A stretch of 56,863 bases of DNA, taken from assembly GCA_031263485.1 (NCBI GenBank), contig JAISFS010000049.1:1-56863 (forward strand). The letters run 5' to 3'. The DNA comes from Deltaproteobacteria bacterium (GTDB lineage Bacteria > Desulfobacterota > Desulfarculia > Adiutricales > Adiutricaceae). The notes beneath the pieces are model-generated. The model was not told the DNA's origin, made no database searches, and saw only the letters and a program-made list of their open reading frames with translations. Within the stretch, counting starts at the first letter, position 1. Every line of letters begins with the position of its first letter. Below are positions 36,725-45,233 of this stretch, piece after piece. The translations under genes were made by a program, and so were the position numbers.

Positions 36725-37258
36725 TCAGATGTCGAACTGCCGCTCCAGCTCCAGGATGAGCTCCACCTCGCCGCGATGGAGCCGGGAGCGCACGGCGATG
36801 TCCTCCACCTTCATGCCCTCCCTGTGGAGCTTCACGACCTGGGCCCGGACCTCCGGGGCCGCGGGATTGGCCTTCTGGCCGTCCGCGCCCGCCGCGGGGG
36901 GAGGGACTATGCGGCCCTGCTTCTCGATCTTCTCCAGACGCTTCAGGGACTCGTCCGCCGCGGCATCGGTCGCGGCCAGAAGCTCCCGGTACGAGTTGAG
37001 CCTCCGGTCGAGCTTCAGGATCAGATCGGCCGAGAGCGCCTTCTTGTCCGCCAGGTTTTTGGAGAAGGACGCGGAGATCCGCTCGGACTCCGTTAGGAAC
37101 CTCTCCAGGGCGGCCTTGAGCTCCTCCGGGACCGCGGCCCCCGGGCCCTGGACGGGCGGCCGGGACCAGGTGCGCCACAGGAGGACGCCCAGAAGGATCG
37201 CGAGGATAAGCTCCAGGCCGGTCTGGAGGAGGAGCACCCCGCTCGTCGGAAGATCCAA
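36725..37258 (-). CDS. DUF2802-like membrane-anchored coiled-coil protein
   Basis: A 177-residue frame. One membrane helix (GLELILAILLGVLLW, about 13-28), a coiled-coil-like region (about 45-110, ELKAALERFLTESERI), a short Pro/Ala linker, then a C-terminal helix-turn-helix-like part (VVKLHREGMKVEDIAVRSRL ... GEVELILELERQF). This order fits DUF2802 proteins, which often sit near motility genes in deltaproteobacteria. The frame opens with TTG at 37258 and a poor ribosome site; an internal GTG just before the membrane helix is an alternative. It lies 30 bp behind the next upstream gene and is probably co-transcribed. Confidence 0.75.
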   Translation of the reverse strand: MDLPTSGVLLLQTGLELILAILLGVLLWRTWSRPPVQGPGAAVPEELKAALERFLTESERISASFSKNLADKKALSADLILKLDRRLNSYRELLAATDAAADESLKRLEKIEKQGRIVPPPAAGADGQKANPAAPEVRAQVVKLHREGMKVEDIAVRSRLHRGEVELILELERQFDI

Positions 37259-37288
37259 GGGTCTCTGGCCCCCCCGGGCCCGGCGGGG

Positions 37289-37600
37289 TCAGACCTTCCG
37301 GTCGACCACCTGTTCCACTGGGGCCAGATAGGGGTCTTCAGACCGCCTGGCCCTCTTCTTGAACTTTGGCTCGTACTTGGCGCGGTCCCTGCCGCCCGGA
37401 TCGGGATGCACGGGGTTCACGCGAACCGACGCGAGGGGCTCCGCCACCCGCTCCACCGTGTCGCGATGGAGCTCCCTGGCCTGCTCCACCCTGAACAGAC
37501 GCGTGGCCTCCTCGCCCGCCTGGGCCTGGGCGGCGGTGAAGCCGTTCACGGCGGGCAGGTGGAGGTAGGCCTGGTTGAAGGGGTGAAGGGGCTGGATCAC
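37289..37600 (-). CDS. Conserved-looking hypothetical protein, 103 residues
   Basis: GTG 37600 sits behind AAGGAA. The 20 codons upstream of it are in the leader, so the shorter form is preferred. The protein starts VIQPLHPFNQAYLHLP, has an Ala/Glu-rich helix (AAQAQAGEEATRLFRVEQ), and ends in a Lys/Arg-rich, probably disordered tail. There is no signal peptide or membrane segment. The family is not recognised. It shares a promoter with the DUF2802-like gene, which suggests a common process, perhaps motility or envelope related. Confidence 0.7.
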   Translation of the reverse strand: MIQPLHPFNQAYLHLPAVNGFTAAQAQAGEEATRLFRVEQARELHRDTVERVAEPLASVRVNPVHPDPGGRDRAKYEPKFKKRARRSEDPYLAPVEQVVDRKV

Positions 37601-37664
37601 CTGTGATTCCTTAAAAAAAAATCGAGAATCGCGCGAGATATAGCCCACGCGTTTACGCATTCTG

Positions 37665-37692
37665 ATTATAGAGTTTTTTAAGGTTATGGCAA
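37665..37692 (-). promoter_or_regulatory. Sigma70 promoter with consensus -10
   Basis: On the minus strand TTGCCA (37692-37687), a 16-bp spacer and a perfect TATAAT (37670-37665). It is followed by an AT-rich leader with a run of A/T before the GTG start at 37600. Confidence 0.8.
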
Positions 37693-38837
37693 GTGCCCCG
37701 ATGAAGTGCCCCTGGGCCTTTCACGGGTAATTGGAATACGGCGGAGCCGTCCTGAGAGACGTAAGACCATGGAAATGGAACGGCGCCGAGAAGGACTCGA
37801 CCCGGAAATCAGTGCCACGCCATTCCAGAATACCCCGAGTCTCATACTTTTGCCGATGTCAGTCTGACGAGGGTACAGCACGATACCAAAAGCAGCGGAC
37901 ATCCTGCGGGCTACTCTATCCAAACGAGCCGGCTGGGACCATCATTATGATTTCGGGTCCGGGAAGGCCCGAGGGCAATCCCTCCTCGAGCTCCGGCCCT
38001 CGCCAGGCGGCCTCGCCCCCGCTCACTACCGGCCCTCCTCCCCCAAGATCTCCTTGACGCTCAATGTCAACAACTTAAAGGCGGTGGTGTTTGGTAAATC
38101 TTAGATATCACTGGTTTTAAGATCTAACAGGTTTTATTTTTCCGACTTACTGCACGTTCATGTTGATTGTCAACACCCCGACGCATGAAACCTTCAAAGC
38201 CATTCCAATGTGATGGGGGTCCAAGGCTGTGATGGCAAAGAGAACGTTTCGCGATAAGCTGTCGACATTGTTTCCAATGGCTCCATGCCCGCCTGTTCGG
38301 CTCATCCAGCGGAAAGTCCTGACACTTCTCGGCCCGAAACGGCGAAAGTTTACAGCCATAATTCCTGAACCAATGAGTCTGGCTTCCGCTAAAATTAGGT
38401 AACTGTCAAGCTATGTCCCTTCGGCACTTGAGAAAACCCTGTCGAGTTTTAAATAACATACAACATATAGTGATCCATACTTACGGTTTTCTTGATATGG
38501 AGCTATAAGCTGAACAGACGGCAATTCAAACATTAATTGACGCAGACTCAGCAATTATTGCAAAAATCGCCTGGTTGTTTTACACTTATATGGCGTTGTA
38601 TTGAGCGTCAACAAGCCGCGTTCGACGTCAGCTTAAACTTTGTCCTTTCCGTCATTAATCAATTCAGACAACAAAGCGCGAAGTTTCCTTTTCATGCCAT
38701 TTCTGAAATGTTGAAGCCTTCACAGGAACTAACTGGAGAATTTCACCACATGATATCGGGTGATGCCAGGGCGTTAGCGCTAGATGATTTGACAGGCGTC
38801 CGTCAGGACAACCGGAAGAGTTAAAAGAAAGGGATTT
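37693..38837. other. Gene-free transition into a low-GC island
   Basis: GC falls sharply after about 38090. Frames of 70-95 codons occur on both strands (38147-38359 minus, 38537-38824 plus), but none is recognisable or has a good ribosome site. Probably remnants of transferred DNA. Confidence 0.45.
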
Positions 38838-39302
38838 ATGGCAGAAGGATCGGGCGGTCTGGATTTTACGGATACGGAAAAATTCGAAGTGTGGATGACT
38901 TTCGCTCAAATTGCCAAGGATGGAGCAAATGGTCTGTACGAAACCGGTAACTGGTTACTTGCAGCCATCATGGCCCAGCAGTATCTCGAGAAAACCGCAA
39001 AAGGAATATTTGGACTATACTTAGGTTATGACAAACCGGTGATGACGCATAATATAATAGATGTACTAAACTTTTTCCTTAAAAAGATACCGGCATTTCT
39101 CCCGCACAGACATAGGCGGCTGTTTAACTATTTATTTTTCCTGTTCACAAATTTTCGCTACCCTGATTTTTCTAAAGTCTTGTCAATTAAACATGACTTG
39201 ACGGTTAAGCATATCGGAAGGGAACAAACGGAAGAGTTGCTCGGACGATGCGAGGAGGCATATAAATGGCTGATGACATTGAAACCGTCAAAAGGGAAGT
39301 GA
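38838..39302 (+). CDS. HEPN-domain protein
   Basis: A 154-residue all-helical protein of the HEPN superfamily. It has the long first helix (WMTFAQIAKDGANGLYETGNW), the packing segment AAIMAQQYLEKTAKGIF and the C-terminal NFRYPDF segment typical of HEPN proteins paired with nucleotidyltransferases. The R-x(4-6)-H ribonuclease motif is not evident; the nearest cluster is PHRHRR near residue 92, so RNase activity is uncertain. ATG 38838 follows AAAGGG. It overlaps the next gene by 37 nt. Low GC marks it as acquired. Such pairs are usually toxin-antitoxin or abortive-infection modules. Confidence 0.85.
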   Translation: MAEGSGGLDFTDTEKFEVWMTFAQIAKDGANGLYETGNWLLAAIMAQQYLEKTAKGIFGLYLGYDKPVMTHNIIDVLNFFLKKIPAFLPHRHRRLFNYLFFLFTNFRYPDFSKVLSIKHDLTVKHIGREQTEELLGRCEEAYKWLMTLKPSKGK

Positions 39303-39589
39303 TGCGCTACGCCGAATTGGTGTACGATATCATGGACGTCAACCGTGTTTTCCTGTGCGGTCCTGCCGCGCAGGATAGCTTCGATTTGATGCATGACGTG
39401 GAAATCGCCTTCTTCTTTGACGATTTTCCCCAAGAAAAGTCTTTCGATATCAACATGAAGCTTATCAGGATATCGAACGAATTCGATGCCTTAATCCATC
39501 CTCTGGCCTTCCCCACATCGGAAATCGCTAGGCGAAACCCGATAGTGTGCAATATACTGGAAACCGGCAAGGAAATATTTTATACGTAA
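39266..39589 (+). CDS. MNT-type minimal nucleotidyltransferase with a degenerate active site
   Basis: A 107-residue protein in the position and size of the MNT partner of HEPN proteins. The usual GSxARG...DxD signature is replaced by CGPAAQDSFDLMHDVEIAFFF: the Gly is kept, but the Ser and Arg are lost and the second Asp is Glu. AMPylating activity as described for HEPN/MNT pairs may therefore be lost, leaving a binding-only antitoxin. GAGGAGG stands 8 nt before ATG 39266, inside the HEPN gene. Confidence 0.75.
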   Translation: MADDIETVKREVMRYAELVYDIMDVNRVFLCGPAAQDSFDLMHDVEIAFFFDDFPQEKSFDINMKLIRISNEFDALIHPLAFPTSEIARRNPIVCNILETGKEIFYT

Positions 39590-40835
39590 CCCTAAACGAG
39601 CCGATGATGTCGGCTGGTCTCGCACATTGACTCCTCTTGTACACCTGAATCCTTATACACCGCAAGGGTTATTTCAAGCATGATGATCGCGAGTCCACCG
39701 CTCCATGGATTATTCCGGGTGAAGGAAGTGAGAAACCACTACGAGAAAAACGTCTGCCGTCTTCTCCTTCCGATTCGCCGCCTTGCCGGATTCCTGACCT
39801 GGTCCTCTTCTAGGTACAGCTCGCCCGTTGCGAACGACGACGAGCGTAACGGTCTTGCGGGATACCCACAGACATGCTGAATCGGCGCTAGAAAATGCAA
39901 GTCGAACGTACATAGGGATGCGGAGGGATATGCCATGTCCGGGGCACTCCATTGAGGGGCCGACATCTAGGCGAAAACAGAATCACGAGGCAAGCCGCCT
40001 GACGGTTCTGGGTCTTGACTCGGTGCCTTTCAGTTGCAAAGCGAATCGCAATTTTCAAACGTCCGTTGCCGTCGATACGGCAACAACCGATAATCAACCC
40101 CCCGCATTCAATATCCTATCCATGGATCAACATTCCCAAGTAACCCGCAGGCACCGATCAATTATCCGAAAAGCCATGGTCACTGCTCAAGGCCGACGCG
40201 TTTCCAGGCGCTTCAGTTTCCGACACTAAGGAGTATCACATGGGGCGGAATTCCCGACAAAACTATCAGAAATTGCCTGCATTTCCAGCGGCAACTTCAT
40301 GCCGCCGAGGAATCATGCCGCGCGAGATACCAATACGAAGGCGCCGCTGACCTGAGCAACAAAACCTTAAGACATGATGCGTGAAGTGAGGACCCGCCAT
40401 CGGGCTCTCACGCATCCGACCCAAACAGACACCCTCTGGCGTTGTGCCTCCTGGCGTTGTGCCTCGCTTTGCCGCCGCCTTCGACCGCTTCCGAAAACCC
40501 ATTGCGCCGGCGATGGCTTCTGCCGCTTCCGAAAACCCCTGCATCGGCGGTACTTCCCGGCGCTTCCGAGAGTCCCTTGCATCGGCGGTGCCATCGGCCC
40601 CTCCCGGAAGTTCCACGTAGGCGGCGCATCCGAGCGCTTCCGGAAGCCCTTTACATCCGCGAAGCATAAGCGTTTCCGGAGCCACTTGCATCGGCAGAGC
40701 ACAGGCGTTCAGTGAGTCACCTGCGGCAAAGATGTACAGGCATTCAGGGGTGCCTTGCCTGGCCAGTTCCCATGGTTAAGGGCAACGGCGATGCTGCACA
40801 CGGCGGGGACAGCCGACCGGGCCAGGCCCTTCTTC
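39590..40835. other. Gene-free stretch ending in a repeat array
   Basis: Small frames on both strands are unconvincing. The last 350 bp hold the array of about 36-bp repeats. Confidence 0.5.
40486..40750. repeat. Array of about seven to eight imperfect repeats, unit 34-40 bp
   Basis: Units start at 40486, 40524, 40561, 40601, 40635, 40672, 40706 and 40741 with CGCTTCCGGAAG-like heads, and most carry a TGCATCGGCGG-like second half. Similarity decays toward the right end. It lies downstream of the metal transporter operon. Confidence 0.75.
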
Positions 40836-41672
40836 TCAGGCCCGGACAGCAAGGGTCTTCAGCTTGCGGGCGAGGACAGCTACGCCGCAGACGGCGATGG
40901 AGATGAACACCACCGTTGCCCCGGTGGTGGTGTTCACGGACGGGTGATAGGAGAGCGCCAGCCCCGCCTGCCCGGAGAAGAGCGACACCGCGAACGCCGT
41001 CCAGAACATTCCGCGTCCTGAGCGGGCGGCCACCCTGCCGCAGGCGGCGGGTGCGATAAGTAGGGCCGAGACCAGCAGGACGCCCACCGCCTGGACGGCA
41101 GTCACCACCACCAGCGACAGGAAGGCCCCGAAGACGTAGTCGGAGCGTCCCCCGCCCCCGCGTCCGGGGGGGGCCACGCAGGAGAGCATGAGGCGGTTGT
41201 AGAGGAACGCGTAGAAGACGATGGAGAGGGCCGCCAGGCTCATCAGGAGCCAGATCTCCAGATCCCCAAGGGTGAGGACGTCCCCAAGAAAGAAGCGCGT
41301 CACGCTTGACTGGGCCTCGGGGAAGCGGCTCACCAGGGCCAGGCCCAGGGCTACCCCGCCTGAGAAGACGAGGCCTATCACGGTGTCCGAGGCCAGGTTG
41401 CTGTGGCGCGTGAGCCAGATGATGACCAGGCCGATGAAGACGCCGAAGCCCAGCACCGCCGGGGCAGGGGGGAGGCCGAAGATCAGGCCCAGCGCCAGGC
41501 CCGCGAAGACCGTGTGCCCCGCCGCGTCGGGAAAGAAGGCCATCCTCCGGCTCACCACCAGGACCCCGGTCCCGGAGGCGGCTATGGAGAGGAGGAACAT
41601 GGCGAGCGCCGCCTTGCGCATGAAGACCGGTTCGTAGAAGGCGAAGACGTCGTAGAAGGTGGCAAGGCTCAT
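40836..41672 (-). CDS. Zinc/manganese-type ABC transporter permease
   Basis: A 278-residue protein of the ABC-3 permease family with about eight membrane segments. Typical stretches are AFYEPVFMRKAALAMFLLSI near the N-terminus, AAGHTVFAGLALGLIFG, and AVQAVGVLLVSALLIAPAA in the second half, close to the ZnuB/MntB signature. It moves the metal ion delivered by the substrate-binding protein. Its ATG overlaps the stop of the ATPase gene by 4 nt, so the two are translationally coupled. Confidence 0.93.
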   Translation of the reverse strand: MSLATFYDVFAFYEPVFMRKAALAMFLLSIAASGTGVLVVSRRMAFFPDAAGHTVFAGLALGLIFGLPPAPAVLGFGVFIGLVIIWLTRHSNLASDTVIGLVFSGGVALGLALVSRFPEAQSSVTRFFLGDVLTLGDLEIWLLMSLAALSIVFYAFLYNRLMLSCVAPPGRGGGGRSDYVFGAFLSLVVVTAVQAVGVLLVSALLIAPAACGRVAARSGRGMFWTAFAVSLFSGQAGLALSYHPSVNTTTGATVVFISIAVCGVAVLARKLKTLAVRA

Positions 41673-42826
41673 CCGATCGTACCTCCGCCCGGAGCCCCGG
41701 AAAGCCTGGAGCTGCAGTCCGCGCGTTCCGCGTCGCCGCGCGTTGGCGCGGACGCCTGGGCAGACGATGCCGCCGGAGCGACCGCAGACGCTGCGGAAGG
41801 CTCGGCATCGTCATCGGCACCGACCGAGGGTTCCGCCTCACGCGCCTCATCGGCTCCGTATGTCGCGGACACGCCGTCTGTCGCGGACACGGCGGCTGTC
41901 TTGGCGGCATCCGCGATCGAGGCCGCCGCAGGCGGCCGTCCGATAAAGGGGATGTCCGCGCCGCCGGAAAAGAGGAGGCTCTGGTGAAGGCCGAAGGCGA
42001 GCGAGATGACCTCGGGCCGGAAGATTTCCGACGGCGGGCCTTCGGCCACCACGGTGCGGTTCAGGCAGACGATCCAGTCCCCGTGGGCCCGGGCAGCGGC
42101 GAGATCGTGGCTCACCATCAGGACCGTGAAGTCGCTCTTGAAGCCCTCCAGGATCTCGCAGAGGAGCTGCTCCCCCGTCACGTCCACGCCGGTAGCGGGC
42201 TCGTCCAGGACGAGTATGTCCGGGTTCTCCATCAGGGCCCGGGCCAGAAAGACCCTCTGGGACTCCCCTCCGGAAAGCGAACCCAGGGGCCGGACGTAGA
42301 GGTGCTCGGCCCTGACCATGCCCAGCCGTTCCAGACTCTCCTCGCGCACGCGCCTCGGCGTCCCCAGCCACACCGGCCAGCGCGAGCGGCCCAAGGCCAT
42401 GAATTCCGCCACGGTGAGGGGCAGGTGCCTGTCGAAGTCCAGGCGCTGGGGCACGTACCCGAAACGCGGCTTTTGCGGGCTGTAGGCGATCTCCCCGGAA
42501 TGGCCTATCTCGCCCAGCACGGCGCGCACGAGCGTGCTCTTGCCCGCGCCGTTGGGTCCGATGACCACGGTCTGACGGCGAGCGGGCACCGTCAGGCTCA
42601 CGTTCTTCAGGATGTCGTAACGGCCCACGCTCACTCCCAGCCTGCGGATCGAGACCGCCGGGGCCTCGCCGGCGGCGCACCTCTTGTCCGCCTCGGCGGC
42701 CGGCGGGCGGGCGGCGGCAGGGGACGCCTCCGCCGCGGAGCAACAGGGACAGCCGGGCACGGCGGACGGCACGTCCGCGGAACGGTCAGCCGTCTCTATA
42801 GGGGCATTGACTTCCTCTACAAACAT
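41669..42826 (-). CDS. Zinc/manganese-type ABC transporter ATPase with N- and C-terminal extensions
   Basis: A 385-residue protein. The ABC core (about 57-290) has Walker A GPNGAGKST (90-98), signature LSGGE (184-188), Walker B LVLDEP (205-210) and the switch His in MVSHDL. Family ATPases are about 250 residues long. This one has an extra N-terminal part of about 55 residues with GCPCC and another Cys (Cys-rich, possibly metal-binding) and an Ala/Asp/Glu-rich C-terminal tail of about 95 residues with two more Cys-containing segments. The extensions could act as a metal sensor or chaperone (inference). AAAGGGA precedes ATG 42826. Confidence 0.92.
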   Translation of the reverse strand: MFVEEVNAPIETADRSADVPSAVPGCPCCSAAEASPAAARPPAAEADKRCAAGEAPAVSIRRLGVSVGRYDILKNVSLTVPARRQTVVIGPNGAGKSTLVRAVLGEIGHSGEIAYSPQKPRFGYVPQRLDFDRHLPLTVAEFMALGRSRWPVWLGTPRRVREESLERLGMVRAEHLYVRPLGSLSGGESQRVFLARALMENPDILVLDEPATGVDVTGEQLLCEILEGFKSDFTVLMVSHDLAAARAHGDWIVCLNRTVVAEGPPSEIFRPEVISLAFGLHQSLLFSGGADIPFIGRPPAAASIADAAKTAAVSATDGVSATYGADEAREAEPSVGADDDAEPSAASAVAPAASSAQASAPTRGDAERADCSSRLSGAPGGGTIG

Positions 42827-43308
42827 GTTCTATCCCTTCTTTCAGGCCTCTGACGATCCGGGGCGGAAACCCGGGGCGAGGAATTAGGCGGCGGGGGACC
42901 CGCCGGACCGCCACGCGCCGGGATTTCGGGCATCGCGGAACGCGCAAGATCCGAAACGAGACCGACATGACCGTAGCCGCCGGGACCCGGGCAACCGGAA
43001 TCCGATGTGCCGCGGCAAGCCAAGGCGCCCTGCCCTGCCGCATCGGGGACTTGCTGGCCGTGCCGCCCGCATCCGGACTGCCGGCCTGACCAGATGCCTC
43101 CGAAGGCGCGGATTCCGGCTCCGCAGAGCTTCGCCCTGGCCTCGCCGCACGGCATCGGCAACCAAAGCCGACCGGACGGCGGGAACGGCCGCGAGCCGCA
43201 TGTTCCGTTTTCCCGTCCTGACGTTGCCCAGGCCGCGCCGAACTGGACCTTGGGAGCCTTAGCCCGGAAGCGCCGCACCTCCAGCCGAGCGGCAGTCCCC
43301 TGGCGGCG
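42827..43308. other. Gene-free gap inside the metal transporter locus
   Basis: About 480 bp separate the substrate-binding gene from the ATPase gene. No ORF, hairpin with T-run or promoter was recognised. Confidence 0.45.
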
Positions 43309-44469
43309 TCAGGAGGCGTTCACCGGGAACAGCCGGCCGAGCACCCTCAGATCCTCGCGGAGTACGGACTGGTAGTAGTTCAGCGGCGGATCCGCAGGGC
43401 CCGAGGTCACGGGGTCCACCACCGCCACCGGGACGGCGGTCTCCTGGCCCAGGGTCTGGGCCAGCTTCAGATCCGCGTGGGGGTCCAGGAGCACGGCGGC
43501 GACCCGCTCGTCGCGGACCAGATCCGTTATCTTCTTGAGTCGCGCCGGGGAGGGCGCCACCTCGGGGGCAGGCTCCAGATCCGCCAGGATCGTGAGCCCC
43601 AGGTCCTGTGCCAGGTAGTCCATGAAGCCGTGGCTGGTCACGATCTTGTAGCCGCGGCGGGTCTTCTTGAATGTCGCTAGATCCGCCTCCAGGGCCCGCA
43701 TGTCCGCCTGGAAAAGCTCCAGGCGGGACTGGTAGTGCATGGCCCCGTCGGGATCCCTCTCGGACATGCCCTTGGCCACGTTGGCGGCCATGAGCGCGGC
43801 GAGCCTAGGCGACAGGAAGATATGCGGGTTGGGCTCCAGCGCCGCCGCCGGAGAAGGCTCGCCGGGGATGGAGAGCCTCCCGTAGGAGTTTATCATGGTG
43901 GGCACGCTCTCGGAGGCGTCGATCACGAAGACGTCCGGCGGGGCCACCCTGATGGCGCGGGCGAGATAGATCTCCAGATCCAGGCCGTTCTTGACCAGGG
44001 TCTTCGTCTGGGTGAGCCGCTCCAGGTCCCGTGGCTGGGGGTTGAACTCGTGCGGGCAGCCGGTCTCAGGCCGGGTCATCAGCTCGACGCTGAAGGCCTC
44101 GCGGCCGGAGTTCAGGTACCTCGCGAACAGCCACACCGGATAGCTCGCCGCGGCCAGCCGCGGGGCCGAGGGTTCCAGGTCGGGGCCCGGCTGGGCCAGA
44201 AGCGGAGCGGGGCCGCCGGGGACGCCGGGGGGCAGGGCCAGATGGGCTGCTGCAGCCACAAGGGCCATGACGGCCACGAAAGGCGCGGCGGCGACGGCCA
44301 GGAGGGGAGCGGACCGAACGGCGGTCGCGGTCGACGGGCGGGCACGGGAAGCTGTGCGGGACTCCTGAAGATCATCGAGACATGCAGGCGCCGCCGACAG
44401 GTTCGCGACCAACAGGCGGGGACGCTGGGCGCCCGGCTTCTCGTCTGTGAGGAGAAGGAATGGGGACAT
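43309..44469 (-). CDS. Zinc/manganese-type ABC transporter substrate-binding protein
   Basis: A 386-residue protein of the ZnuA/TroA family. Metal-ligand candidates are His in GCPHEFNPQPRD, PHIFLSP and TSHGFMDYL, and Asp/His in LLDPHADLKL. ATG 44469 follows an AGGGGGGAG site; the frame upstream is unlikely to be coding. The N-terminus is unusual: about 65 mostly polar residues precede the hydrophobic segment APFVAVMALVAAAAHLAL, so it looks like a membrane-anchored rather than cleaved form. It captures the metal outside the inner membrane and delivers it to the permease encoded downstream. Confidence 0.9.
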   Translation of the reverse strand: MSPFLLLTDEKPGAQRPRLLVANLSAAPACLDDLQESRTASRARPSTATAVRSAPLLAVAAAPFVAVMALVAAAAHLALPPGVPGGPAPLLAQPGPDLEPSAPRLAAASYPVWLFARYLNSGREAFSVELMTRPETGCPHEFNPQPRDLERLTQTKTLVKNGLDLEIYLARAIRVAPPDVFVIDASESVPTMINSYGRLSIPGEPSPAAALEPNPHIFLSPRLAALMAANVAKGMSERDPDGAMHYQSRLELFQADMRALEADLATFKKTRRGYKIVTSHGFMDYLAQDLGLTILADLEPAPEVAPSPARLKKITDLVRDERVAAVLLDPHADLKLAQTLGQETAVPVAVVDPVTSGPADPPLNYYQSVLREDLRVLGRLFPVNAS

Positions 44470-44604
44470 AAGTTGAACTCCCCCCTCTCCCGCGTTGGAG
44501 CTGCGGAAGAAGGGCTCAAAAATCCGGAAGGAGACACGCGACCGGAAAGACTCGGTCAAGTGGCGGGGCGAAAGGAACGACCGGGCATTCACAATCAATG
44601 ATAT

Positions 44605-44613
44605 ATTATAGCA
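44605..44613 (-). promoter_or_regulatory. Extended -10 promoter for the metal transporter operon
   Basis: On the minus strand TGCTATAAT fits an extended -10 (TGn plus TATAAT), about 140 nt upstream of the substrate-binding gene. No clear -35 or Zur/MntR box could be assigned. Confidence 0.6.
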
Positions 44614-45233
44614 CACCAGGCAAACAAACCACCCTGGCCGGAACCGGCGGTTACGGCGCCAGGGGCTTCTGACGCACCCGGTGAGCTGACAACGCCGGTA
44701 CAACCGCCTGCGGGGTCCCGCCGGAGGATGTCGCCTCCACTCCTCGCATCCGGTTCTGGCCCAATCGAAAAAGGCCTTGGCCGCCAAACGCCCGCAGCCA
44801 TAAGAGCCTGCCAAGACAACAAGCGACCGGCTCGCCAGGTTCGGGCAAGCGGAAAGGTCCAGAACCGGTCTGGCGCAAAGCCGCTGGGGTGCATCCTGGG
44901 GCTCCGGAGCAGCTTCTGTCTTCCCGAAAGCTGGCCAAGGGACTTTCCGCGCGGCTTCTTGTCGGCGGAAGGCTTCAAGGACCTCCGGACGCCGGTTGGG
45001 GATGAGGCTTTCCCAAGAGTCGGGCCCGTCAAGTCCATATCCGGTAACGGATTTATCGAACCCGACCGGTGCCGGACCTGAGCGCTCATTTCGGGGATGA
45101 CTGAAGGCCTCTAAATCTTTCCGGTTAAACGAAGGGAAGATTGCGGCGATTTAGCGAAAACAGTCCTGTCGGCGTGTTTCCGTCAGGGTGCATGGCAGGC
45201 TTGAACGATGCCGACATGGCGGCGACCCACACG
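44614..45233. other. Gene-free stretch
   Basis: Only GC-rich artefact frames between the transporter promoter and the broken ATPase/nuclease gene. Confidence 0.45.

Noticed and set aside
40486-40750. Possible CRISPR array
   Set aside because: Repeat spacing of 34-40 bp leaves no spacer; whole units are similar to each other.
44590-44625. Zur or MntR operator before the metal transporter operon
   Set aside because: The AT-rich string contains the -10 but no clear dyad matching a known box.
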